A stretch of DNA of 64,000 nucleotides from Brumimicrobium sp964585545. GTDB taxonomy: Bacteria; Bacteroidota; Bacteroidia; Flavobacteriales_D; Crocinitomicaceae. Both the position numbers and the translations under genes were made by a program. Location: NCBI GenBank assembly GCA_964585545.1, contig CAZPDT010000004.1, forward strand, positions 1 to 64,000, given 5' to 3'. Of the stretch, positions 1-6,176 are shown one piece after another. Numbering within the stretch: position 1 is the first letter of the stretch; each line of letters begins with the position of its first letter. The notes beneath the pieces are model-generated. The model was given only the letters and a program-made list of their open reading frames with translations. It was not told the origin of the DNA and ran no database searches.

Positions 1-49
1 ATAGGGTATTGTAGGGAGTGCCACTTCTCTGAGCGGCCGGGACGTTGGC
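1..49 (+). repeat. 3' half of an attC-like site (49-base direct repeat, copy 1)
   Basis: These 49 bases are identical to positions 2018-2066. In the second copy they form the 3' arm of an imperfect palindrome ending in ...GACGTTGGC. The window starts inside this copy, so its 5' arm is not visible. The GTT at 44-46 would be the recombination triplet if this is an integron attC site. It marks the left edge of the four-gene module 50-1933. Confidence 0.6.
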
Positions 50-105
50 GGTAATATAACGGAACCGAAAACCGACCACCATTTCCAAAATTTAATGTAA
101 AAAAT

Positions 106-152
106 TTGTGCAGTTAAATGATTGCATTTATATTTGCAGTCAAATAACTGCG
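106..152 (+). promoter_or_regulatory. Promoter and tandem operator of the ArsR operon
   Basis: TTG at 106-108, a 20-base spacer and TATATTTG at 129-136 match the Bacteroidota TTG/TAnnTTTG promoter. Two related 17-base elements overlap it: GCAGTTAAATGATTGCA at 110-126 (in the spacer) and GCAGTCAAATAACTGCG at 136-152 (just after the -7). They differ only by transitions, and each is a rough GCAGT/ACTGC palindrome. Their position suggests autorepression by the ArsR protein starting at 155. Confidence 0.62.
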
Positions 153-154
153 TA

Positions 155-478
155 ATGAAATTAAGAAGAGATGTTTTCCAAGCCATTGCCGACCCAACTC
201 GAAGAACAATTATTTCTTTGGTTGCACTACAAGCTTTGACACCAACTGCAATTGCCGAAAATTTTGATTATTCAAGGCAAACAATTTCAAAGCACATTCA
301 AATCCTCACCGAATGTGAAATTTTAGAACAAGAACAAAAAGGACGGGAAATTTACTATCACCTAAACCCAAATGGAATGAAAGAAATAGCGGAATTTATC
401 GAGCCTTTCAGAAAATTATGGGACGAGCGATTTAACAAATTGGAATCGGTAATGAAAAACTATCAATCAAAAAAATAA
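155..478 (+). CDS. ArsR-family winged-helix transcriptional regulator
   Basis: A 107-residue regulator of the ArsR/SmtB fold. The sequence shows the typical opening (FQAIADPTRRTII), the helix-turn-helix with YSRQTISKHIQIL as recognition helix, and the wing (GREIYYHLN). No cysteine metal-binding site is seen in the recognition helix, so it probably senses something other than arsenite-type metals. The ATG at 155 is chosen over an in-frame ATG at 122, which lies in the promoter. Such regulators commonly sit beside an SRPBCC gene, as here (2 bases downstream). The gene heads a four-gene operon and likely represses it through the palindromes at 110-152. Confidence 0.85.
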   Translation: MKLRRDVFQAIADPTRRTIISLVALQALTPTAIAENFDYSRQTISKHIQILTECEILEQEQKGREIYYHLNPNGMKEIAEFIEPFRKLWDERFNKLESVMKNYQSKK

Positions 479-480
479 AT

Positions 481-945
481 ATGGAACTAAAAACAAACGT
501 CATAGCCGAAGACGGTAAACAGGACATACTCATAACACGAACGTTTGACTTACCTGTAGAACTCTTGTTCAAAGCCTACACAGAACCAGAGTTAATCGAG
601 CAATGGATGGGAACAAAAGTGCTAAAATTCGACTTTCAGAAACACGGTAGTTTCCAATTTTCAACTTCCGACCCAAAAGGCAACAAAATCGGATTTAATG
701 GTACGATACACGACTTTATAACAAACCAAAAAATCATACGAACTTTTGAAATGGAAAATATGCCTTTTGGCGTTCAACTCGAAATTTACGAATTCGAGAA
801 ATTGTCCGAAAACACAAGTAGATTAAAACAGAATGTAATCTATCAATCCGTAAACCATAGAGACCAAAACCTAAAACTACCATTCAAGCAAGGTATCAAT
901 TGGGCACATAACAGATTGGAAGAAATATTGACAAAATCAAAATAA
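481..945 (+). CDS. SRPBCC (AHSA1-like) domain protein
   Basis: A 154-residue soluble protein of the START/Bet v1-like SRPBCC superfamily, AHSA1 type. The pattern is typical: ITRTFDLPVELLFKAYTEPE near the N-terminus, then EQWMG, then alternating strands with a final helix ending NWAHNRLEEIL. The fold encloses a hydrophobic cavity for small ligands; the ligand here is unknown. It starts two bases after the ArsR gene stop, so the two are probably translationally coupled. ArsR plus SRPBCC pairs are widespread and are often followed by DoxX or YdeI genes, which is the case here. The start codon is the first ATG after the ArsR stop. Confidence 0.85.
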   Translation: MELKTNVIAEDGKQDILITRTFDLPVELLFKAYTEPELIEQWMGTKVLKFDFQKHGSFQFSTSDPKGNKIGFNGTIHDFITNQKIIRTFEMENMPFGVQLEIYEFEKLSENTSRLKQNVIYQSVNHRDQNLKLPFKQGINWAHNRLEEILTKSK

Positions 946-952
946 TTACAAA

Positions 953-1342
953 ATGACAAAAACGAAAAAAATAACCTATTGGGCTTCAACAATCTTCCTA
1001 TCATTCGGAATGTTAGCAGGCGGAATACAGCAAATGCTTCAAATTGGTGGATACAACGAAATAGTAACCCAACTTGGCTACCCACTCTATTTGTTGTCAA
1101 TTCTTGGAACTTGGAAAATTTTGGGCGTAATCGTCATTTTAATTCCTAAAAAAGCTTTGCTAAAAGAATGGGCTTATGCAGGGTTTTTCTTTGCAATGTC
1201 TGGAGCAACCATTTCTCATTTAGCAGTTGGACAACCCATAACAGAAGCAATGCCTTCAATTATTTTGCTTTTAGTAACAATTGCGTCTTGGTATTTCAGA
1301 CCGAACGACCGAAAAATTATTGAACTGCAAAAACAAAATTAA
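953..1342 (+). CDS. DoxX-like integral membrane protein
   Basis: A 129-residue protein with four predicted hydrophobic helices (about residues 8-25, 45-63, 72-92 and 98-115) and short polar loops. The size and pattern of a first helix with SFGMLAGGIQQM, a LGYPLYLLSILGTWKILG stretch and a SHLAVG segment fit the DoxX-like family (DUF4870/DoxX_2 group). The biochemical role in these ArsR-SRPBCC operons is not known to me. It starts 7 bases after the SRPBCC stop and is followed 2 bases later by the YdeI gene, so it is part of one transcript. Confidence 0.75.
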   Translation: MTKTKKITYWASTIFLSFGMLAGGIQQMLQIGGYNEIVTQLGYPLYLLSILGTWKILGVIVILIPKKALLKEWAYAGFFFAMSGATISHLAVGQPITEAMPSIILLLVTIASWYFRPNDRKIIELQKQN

Positions 1343-1344
1343 AA

Positions 1345-1923
1345 ATGGAAAAAGTTGACAGATACATAGAAAAAATCAAGAATTGGAAAGAAGAAAGCAT
1401 TTTACTACGAGAAATTTGCTTGGAATGTGGACTTGACGAAGATTTTAAATGGATGCACCCTTGCTATACTTTTCAAGGCAAGAACATAGTTCTTATCCAC
1501 GGATTTAAAGAATATTGTGCCTTACTTTTTCACAAAGGAGCATTGCTAAATGACACCGAAAATATATTGGTGCAACAGACCGAAAACGTACAATCGGCTC
1601 GACAAATTCGATTTACAAACAAAGAGCAAGTTATTGACACAAAAGCAATTATCAAAGCCTATATTTTTGAAGCAATAGAAGTAGAAAAAGCAGGTTTGGA
1701 AGTTAAAATGAAAAAGACTTCGGAATATGAAATACCTGAAGAACTTGAACAAGAATTTGAGAACGACTCGGAATTTAAAACTGCATTTTACAATCTGACA
1801 CCAGGAAGACAAAGAGGATATTTGCTCTATTTTTCAGAAGCCAAACAATCCAAAACAAGAAGTTCAAGAATTGAAAAGGCGAAACCGAAAATCTTTGACG
1901 GAAAAGGTCACAACGAAAGATAA
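1345..1923 (+). CDS. YdeI/OmpD-associated family protein (DUF1801 domain)
   Basis: A 192-residue protein. The N-terminal part (about 10-120) carries the DUF1801 fold: the FKWMHPCYTFQGKNIVLIHGFKEY region and a HKGALL motif are typical. The C-terminal part ends with the YdeI signature (FYNLTPGRQRGYLLYFSEAK, then a basic SRIEKAKPKIFDGKG tail). The family is broadly conserved but has no established reaction. It is the last gene of the operon, starts 2 bases after the DoxX-like gene, and ends 11 bases before the attC-like palindrome at 1934, so the cassette boundary follows the stop closely. Confidence 0.82.
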   Translation: MEKVDRYIEKIKNWKEESILLREICLECGLDEDFKWMHPCYTFQGKNIVLIHGFKEYCALLFHKGALLNDTENILVQQTENVQSARQIRFTNKEQVIDTKAIIKAYIFEAIEVEKAGLEVKMKKTSEYEIPEELEQEFENDSEFKTAFYNLTPGRQRGYLLYFSEAKQSKTRSSRIEKAKPKIFDGKGHNER

Positions 1924-1933
1924 AAAATACTAC

Positions 1934-2067
1934 CTATAACGGGCCGTTCAGAAGAAATGGCAATTATATTCTTCGATTTAACATTTTTGATGTATATTTG
2001 AGTTAACGCTCCGAGTTATAGGGTATTGTAGGGAGTGCCACTTCTCTGAGCGGCCGGGACGTTGGCA
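1934..2067 (+). repeat. attC-like imperfect palindrome A
   Basis: The 5' arm (AAC at 1938-1940, then GGCCGTTCAGAAGAAATGGCA) pairs with the 3' arm (TGCCACTTCTCTGAGCGGCC ... GTT at 2061-2063) with one mismatch, one bulged base and a wobble. A short unpaired spacer lies between the AAC/GTT ends and the main stem. Outer AAC/GTT triplets, an unpaired spacer and extrahelical bases are the structural marks of integron attC sites. The ends (CTATAAC, GTTGGCA) only partly match RYYYAAC/GTTRRRY. The arms enclose an AT-rich loop. Confidence 0.6.
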
Positions 2068-2079
2068 GCAATTAGAAAA

Positions 2080-2811
2080 ATGAAGAGCTTAATAACAATA
2101 TTGATTTTGATAATTTCTCAGCTTTCTTTCGGACAGACAGAAGAGCACAAAGAAAAATTCAGACAACTTGAACCAGATATTTGGTTGAGTATTTGGGATA
2201 AGGAAAATTCTAGTCAATCTATTCAAATTGACACATTAAGTTATGATGACATTCCAAAAACACTTGATTTTAGAGGAACTGTTGTTGAAGCCTTAAAATG
2301 GACTGACTCTAACGGAGAGAATATTCTAATCCAAACGGTAACTGGACACTTCAATTGGAAAGACTATGACAAAGATTCTACTGATTATATGATTCAAGAT
2401 AAATCAGAATTGTATGCTTACTTATTTCAAAAAAGCAATTCTGATGACGATTACAAAAGGAAATGGAGAGTGTATGATTACACCGAATGTTTTGGTGTGG
2501 ACTGGTTTACAGGTTTTATACAAAAAGCGACCACAATTACTGATTTGGATAATGATGGAATAGCCGAAATTTCTTTACCATATGTTTTAATTTGTCGTGG
2601 TGGAATGGATCCTGGAATAATGAAAATAATAATGTATGAAGGCTCCACTAAATATGCTTTGCGAGGTTCAACAATGCTTATGTGTGAAACTGAAAATCCT
2701 TATGGTGGAGAATATAACCCTAGTGAAAATTTGAAAAACAACAAAACATTTTTAGATTTTCTAAGTAATCATTGGGATAGAAATAAATGTGAAGAAGGAA
2801 GATATTATTAA
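2080..2811 (+). CDS. Secreted protein resembling the M949_RS01915 surface polysaccharide family
   Basis: A 243-residue protein with a clear signal peptide (about residues 1-19, ending SFGQ). The middle contains SELYAYLFQ, a KRKWRVYDYTECFGVDW segment and the motif TDLDNDGIAEISLPY, which resembles an FG-GAP/calcium-loop repeat. The same order is seen in Bacteroidota proteins annotated as M949_RS01915 family surface polysaccharide biosynthesis proteins; that assignment is from memory and moderate. The ATG at 2080 is chosen because the in-frame TTG at 2062 lies inside the palindrome and would precede the signal peptide. The gene starts 17 bases after the attC-like GTT and sits alone in its module. 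Confidence 0.65.
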   Translation: MKSLITILILIISQLSFGQTEEHKEKFRQLEPDIWLSIWDKENSSQSIQIDTLSYDDIPKTLDFRGTVVEALKWTDSNGENILIQTVTGHFNWKDYDKDSTDYMIQDKSELYAYLFQKSNSDDDYKRKWRVYDYTECFGVDWFTGFIQKATTITDLDNDGIAEISLPYVLICRGGMDPGIMKIIMYEGSTKYALRGSTMLMCETENPYGGEYNPSENLKNNKTFLDFLSNHWDRNKCEEGRYY

Positions 2812-2824
2812 AAAAAAGCTGATA

Positions 2825-2908
2825 ATCGAGTAGACGGCTCCGCCAGTAAACACTGACGGAGTGCGCCTCTCACACCACTCAGCGTACGGGTCACGTACTT
2901 AGCGGTTC
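2825..2908 (-). mobile_element. Group II intron 3' remnant (domains V and VI)
   Basis: Read on the minus strand, 2908-2871 forms the domain V hairpin: GAACCGCTAAGTACG, a short loop, CGTACGCTGAGTGGTGTG, with the two-base GC bulge. It is followed by a perfect domain VI-like hairpin (CTCCGTCAGT/ACTGGCGGAG, plus strand 2838-2861) and the typical 3' end CTACTCGAT at 2833-2825. No reverse transcriptase or upstream intron domains are found, so only a fragment is left. It begins 14 bases after the stop of the M949-type gene and points opposite to it. Assignment rests on recalled domain V/VI consensus. Confidence 0.62.
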
Positions 2909-3073
2909 GCAGATAGATGGGTTTAACCTTGTGTAAACCTATTTTAGGACAAGTCACACCCTCTGGACATTTTTCTCACGCAGCAGCTTGCTTTTCAAGA
3001 AGAAAATTTGCATTTTTTGAATTTTTCTTCTATCTTGAAGCTGGTGCGCTTCCGCTCATGCGGGACGCACACA
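2909..3073. other. Non-coding stretch between intron remnant and attC-like site B
   Basis: No gene is supported here; the open frame at 2917-3120 lacks any recognisable feature. The stretch holds a small hairpin GGTTTA/TAAACC near 2920-2940, possibly the end of intron domain IV, a long imperfect A/T-rich inverted repeat at about 2993-3042 (TTCAAGA ... TCTTGAA), and a GC-rich hairpin near 3043-3070 (GTGCG..CCGC..GCGG..CGCAC). Confidence 0.4.
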
Positions 3074-3195
3074 TGCAAATAAGCTCCAGCCACGATAAAT
3101 TTCTTCGTAGCAAGTTGTAAGGTTAAAAGGGAATTGTTATCTTCGTAGGGAAGTTTATCGGTTAAAGGTGTGGCCGGGCGCTTCATTTGCAAACC
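3074..3195 (+). repeat. attC-like imperfect palindrome B (related to C)
   Basis: The 5' arm GCAAATAAGCTCCAGCCAC (3075-3093) pairs imperfectly with the 3' arm GTGGCCGGGCGCTTCATTTGC (3170-3190). The 5' arm is the same sequence as in site C at about 3959-3977, and both sites share TATCTTCGTA in the loop. The terminal triplets are degraded here (CGCTGTATG instead of CGTTGGGC in C), so this copy may no longer recombine. Confidence 0.5.
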
Positions 3196-3225
3196 GCTGT
3201 ATGAGAGAGTTAAAAACAACGCTTC

Positions 3226-3261
3226 GTAACGGATTCAGGCAAGTACGTGAACCACCGTTAC
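3226..3261. repeat. Inverted repeat GTAACGG/CCGTTAC
   Basis: A perfect 7-base inverted repeat (3226-3232 and 3255-3261) around a 22-base loop that contains a second short pairing (AGG..ACC). It lies just beyond the broken 3' end of the ParE-type pseudogene and could be a remnant of another recombination site or a terminator. Function is unknown. Confidence 0.35.
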
Positions 3262-3303
3262 AACATTTAGCAAACCAAATCCGAAGTCGATTCCCAACTT
3301 CGA

Positions 3304-3537
3304 TTAATCAATTATTTTATAATTAGTAAAGACTAAATAACGAAATTCTCGTTCTTCATTTTTAAGAATTTCTTCAATCTACCCCATTTTAGGCATTTTG
3401 TTGAGACCAATGGTTTGATGCACAATTCCATTTACAATCTTTTTGGCGACTTTTGGTGTTGCTTTTAATTTGTAATAGTCAAAAATGTCCGACAATTTAT
3501 TTTTGGCAAAATCAGACCAAAAAACTTCTAATTCCAT
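3304..3537 (-). pseudogene. RelE/ParE-family toxin pseudogene
   Basis: Translating the minus strand from the ATG at 3537 gives MELEVFWSDFAKNKLSDIFD, a classical RelE/ParE toxin opening, and later EFRYLVFTNYKII. Codon 53 is TAG (3379-3381), most simply a CAG-to-TAG change, and after NYKII the frame reaches TAA at 3304. Family members continue about 25 residues further (the YWI... strand and C-terminus). The gene is therefore interrupted and truncated, and a working toxin is unlikely. The start overlaps the antitoxin stop by 10 bases, the normal antitoxin-toxin arrangement. Confidence 0.72.
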
Positions 3538-3770
3538 CCGTTAATTTGGTCTTTTAAGTCGGTTGCTTTTGTCAATCTACCTTTTTCTTCATCTTGAATA
3601 GCCAACTGAATTTCAGCCTTATATTGTTCTATGGATTTAGGTTTTAAGTTTGACTCATATTGAGATATTCTTACTTCATTAATAAGGTTTTCTAGTAACT
3701 GAACGATTTTTTCGTCATTTAAATTCAATACTTCCTTAGCTAACAATATTTTACGTGAATCAATGTTCAT
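3528..3770 (-). CDS. Antitoxin of a ParDE/RelBE-type module
   Basis: An 80-residue acidic protein (MNIDSRKILLAKEVLNLNDE at the start; DEEKGRLTKATDLKDQINGWN region at the end). Its size, its position directly upstream of and overlapping a ParE-type toxin, and its helical composition fit a small antitoxin with a toxin-wrapping C-terminus. The ATG at 3770 is preferred to the TTG at 3776. A TATCTTTG -7 element on the minus strand (3797-3790) suggests its own promoter. It is oriented against the other cassette genes, which is usual for toxin-antitoxin cassettes in integrons. With the toxin broken, the antitoxin may be a relic or protect against a related toxin. Confidence 0.6.
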   Translation of the reverse strand: MNIDSRKILLAKEVLNLNDEKIVQLLENLINEVRISQYESNLKPKSIEQYKAEIQLAIQDEEKGRLTKATDLKDQINGWN

Positions 3771-3789
3771 TTCCAATTATGATTTTATT

Positions 3790-3797
3790 CAAAGATA
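3790..3797 (-). promoter_or_regulatory. -7 element of the antitoxin gene
   Basis: The minus strand reads TATCTTTG, a full match to the Bacteroidota TAnnTTTG element, 20 bases before the antitoxin ATG. No good TTG is seen at the usual -33 distance, so the promoter call is partial. Confidence 0.4.
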
Positions 3798-3944
3798 CAA
3801 AATTTTATAGTTTATCACGAAATAATATTAAAACCCTCTCATAACATGTTAGACAAGCTCAAGCTTAAGCAAATAAACAACCTTATTCTACCTCCTTGTT
3901 CTTTCAAATATTCCTCATTATTAATAACTCTAATTTAACCATTT

Positions 3945-4079
3945 TGTAAACATAGGATGCAAATAAGCTCCAGCCACAATAATTGCTTCGTTTAACGTTT
4001 TTCACAAAGATAAAATTTGTATCTTCGTATCAGTGCTTAAAGTAAAATGTGGCCGTTGCCTATTTGAGAACCGTTGGGC
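3945..4079 (+). repeat. attC-like imperfect palindrome C with a consensus GTTRRRY end
   Basis: The 5' arm GCAAATAAGCTCCAGCCACA (from 3959) pairs with the 3' arm TGTGGCCGTTGCCTATTTG (4049-4067), sharing CAAATA and GCCAC blocks around a mismatched centre. Outside the stem the 3' end is GTTGGGC (4073-4079), an exact GTTRRRY core, and the 5' side has TGTAAAC (3945-3951). This is the best attC candidate in the window. The RhuM-Fic gene starts 28 bases after it. The rest of the 3798-3944 gap is AT-rich with nothing recognised. Confidence 0.6.
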
Positions 4080-4107
4080 TTAACTAGAACGAACATATAT
4101 TGAAAAA

Positions 4108-5121
4108 ATGAATCTGCCTGAAATAAAAAACAGTGAAGTAGTTGTATTTAAGCCACAAGGTGGACAAACTGAGTTTCAGGTAGTGCTTGATGGTGAGCAC
4201 GATACAGTTTGGGCAACTGAGCAACAAATTATGGAGTTGTTCGGTAAAGCAAGACGAACAATTGGAGAGCATATCAAGAACATATATAAAGAAGGTGAAC
4301 TTGATAAAGAATCAACTTGGCGGGAATTCCGCCAGGTTCAAAAAGAAGGAGAGCGAGAAGTGACTAGGAAAGTGTCGACTTACAACTTAGATGTTATCAT
4401 TTCGGTCGGGTACCGCGTAAAATCTCAAGTAGGTACTGAATTCAGAAAGTGGGCTACTCAAAGACTAAAAGAATACTTACTCAAAGGATACTCTATCAAT
4501 CAAAAACTGCTTAGAACTGAGCAGCAGAAAGTAAAAGCATTAAAACAAGAAATCAATCAACTCAATGAAGAGATGTTTCAAACTCAAAAAACGTTGACTG
4601 ATGGATTACTTTCAATAATCTCACACTATTCTAAATCCTTTGAGCTACTCGATAGATATGACAAGGACGAATTATCATCGGAAAACCTGAATAAGGAATT
4701 GATCTACGTTATAAATTACGATGATGTCAAAAATGCAATTCAGCAACTCAAATCTAATTTAATCGCCAAAGGAGAAGCCAGTGACCTATTTGGGAATGAA
4801 AAAGATGATTCTTTTCAAGGAATTTTAGGTAGCATCTCCCAAACAGTTTTTGGAGAACTTGCATATCCAACAATAGAAGAACAAGCCGTGCAACTGCTAT
4901 ACTCAATCATCAAAGGACATCCTTTTAGTGATGGAAATAAAAGAATTGGTTCATTTATGTTCGTATGGTTTCTTGAGCAAAACGGACATCACCTGAATGA
5001 AAATGGCGAACGAAAGATAAATAACAACACTCTAGTAACATTAGCTCTTGCTGTTGCTCAAAGTCTACCAGAACAAAAGGAAACTGTTCAGAAATTGATA
5101 ATGAACTTAATAAAAAACTAA
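4108..5121 (+). CDS. RhuM-like N-terminal domain fused to a Fic domain
   Basis: A 337-residue protein. Residues about 10-130 match the RhuM 'virulence' family, with the VWATEQQIMELFGKARRTIG segment resembling a DNA-binding module and RVKSQVGTEFRKWATQRLKEY. A coiled-coil linker (about 130-165) leads to a Fic/Doc domain with the full active-site motif HPFSDGNKR at 271-279. Fic proteins transfer AMP or other phosphate groups to target proteins using the motif histidine. No inhibitory (S/T)xxxE(G/N) helix was recognised. The gene is alone between attC-like sites C and D. A role in stress, phage response or toxin activity is inference. Confidence 0.82.
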   Translation: MNLPEIKNSEVVVFKPQGGQTEFQVVLDGEHDTVWATEQQIMELFGKARRTIGEHIKNIYKEGELDKESTWREFRQVQKEGEREVTRKVSTYNLDVIISVGYRVKSQVGTEFRKWATQRLKEYLLKGYSINQKLLRTEQQKVKALKQEINQLNEEMFQTQKTLTDGLLSIISHYSKSFELLDRYDKDELSSENLNKELIYVINYDDVKNAIQQLKSNLIAKGEASDLFGNEKDDSFQGILGSISQTVFGELAYPTIEEQAVQLLYSIIKGHPFSDGNKRIGSFMFVWFLEQNGHHLNENGERKINNNTLVTLALAVAQSLPEQKETVQKLIMNLIKN

Positions 5122-5124
5122 GCC

Positions 5125-5212
5125 CAATAACTAAGTGTTCGGCGTGCCGATTACTCCCTACGGTCATGAGATCGTTTCGCTAAGTTGGCCAACGCTGAAC
5201 ACCATGTTGACG
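5125..5212 (+). repeat. attC-like imperfect palindrome D (right end of array)
   Basis: GTGTTCGGCGT (from 5135) pairs with ACGCTGAACAC (5192-5202) with one mismatch. Outside the stem a 3-base unpaired spacer separates it from AAC at 5129-5131 and GTT at 5206-5208 (GTTGACG). The left edge GCCCAAT (5122-5128) mirrors the GTTGGGC end of site C. It begins directly after the RhuM-Fic stop. Beyond it the gene order becomes ordinary chromosomal DNA, so this is taken as the array end. Confidence 0.55.
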
Positions 5213-5297
5213 GATCTGGTGTTCCTTACGGGGAAAACGATTGAATACTATATTTTAAGAAGTTATAAAGCTACCTCAATTTTGGGTATCGATTAGC

Positions 5298-6176
5298 TTA
5301 ATGCTTGGATTCTTTTAATTGTTGTAGAAAATGATCAAAAAATTGAGAAAATCGTTTATAATCTTCTTGACTGGGGTTGTTTTTTCCATACCAGCTCCAT
5401 TCAAATATCCTTACTGCTTGTCCAAATCTTTCATACAACTTGTGTCCATTCATTTCCATTAAATAATGGGTGTTGGTTTTTCTTTTTGCCCATTTAATCC
5501 ACCCGTGTTCAATAAGCATCTTTAATAATAAAATATAGTATAATCTAACGGATAGACGAAAATCATTATTAGAAATTGCGTTTTCTAATTCAGTAAATAA
5601 TTCATTTTCTTCAATTTTTTCAGGATTAATATCAACTTCATTCTGGTAATCGACAGCATTGATTTTTTTCTCTGATTTCACCTTGGTTTTAAACAAAAAA
5701 TGATAAATTAAAAATGCCAGAAGCACAATTATTATAATTATAAAAATAAATTTAAACACAGCACCCTCCATCATGTCCCAACTGGGACCTTTCCAATCTG
5801 GATAATCAATTTTAGGCGCATCTGTTTCCGGTGCCTTGATATCATCTATATTTTGTCCTTCGTTCTTTTTGATGTTTTCTTTTACACCATTGTTTTCACC
5901 ATTTTTATATCTTTTTTCGCGAGAATGAATAATGTTTTTTGGAGGGGCTTGTAAGGGAGATTGATAAGAATTGTATACATTATTCTCACTCAGTTGACCT
6001 GGATGAATATATTTGCTTTTGGGACCTGTATAGCTGTTTGATCTTTCATACCTAAATCCTTTATTCAACTTCTCCCAACGTTTCTCATAGTTTGTGTTAT
6101 TTTGTCCATAACATACAGCCCCTAAAAGCGTTAAAAACACTACAACAAAACAATATTTAAACTTTAATTTATTCAA
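5298..6176 (-). CDS. DUF4129 domain membrane protein
   Basis: A 292-residue protein with an N-terminal signal or anchor (residues 1-25, ending VCYGQ), a polar asparagine- and lysine-rich region, one strong transmembrane helix (about 142-165, FKFIFIIIIIVLLAFLIYHFLF) and a C-terminal cytosolic DUF4129 domain (about 195-285) with LRLYYILLLKMLIEHGWIKW-type sequence. DUF4129 proteins occur in Bacteroidota clusters with SpoIIM, MoxR ATPase and DUF58 genes; their reaction is unknown. The start overlaps the SpoIIM gene end by 8 bases, so the two are co-transcribed, but the usual MoxR and DUF58 partners are not adjacent here. Confidence 0.75.
   Translation of the reverse strand: MNKLKFKYCFVVVFLTLLGAVCYGQNNTNYEKRWEKLNKGFRYERSNSYTGPKSKYIHPGQLSENNVYNSYQSPLQAPPKNIIHSREKRYKNGENNGVKENIKKNEGQNIDDIKAPETDAPKIDYPDWKGPSWDMMEGAVFKFIFIIIIIVLLAFLIYHFLFKTKVKSEKKINAVDYQNEVDINPEKIEENELFTELENAISNNDFRLSVRLYYILLLKMLIEHGWIKWAKRKTNTHYLMEMNGHKLYERFGQAVRIFEWSWYGKNNPSQEDYKRFSQFFDHFLQQLKESKH

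Noticed and set aside
2917..3120. Open frames on both strands after the intron remnant
   Set aside because: They run through hairpins and the attC-like arm and show no protein-like pattern. No reverse transcriptase motifs were found.
1..5298. Transposon or insertion sequence as explanation for the accessory region
   Set aside because: No transposase, no terminal inverted repeats around the block and no target duplication were seen. The repeated boundaries between unrelated genes fit cassettes better.
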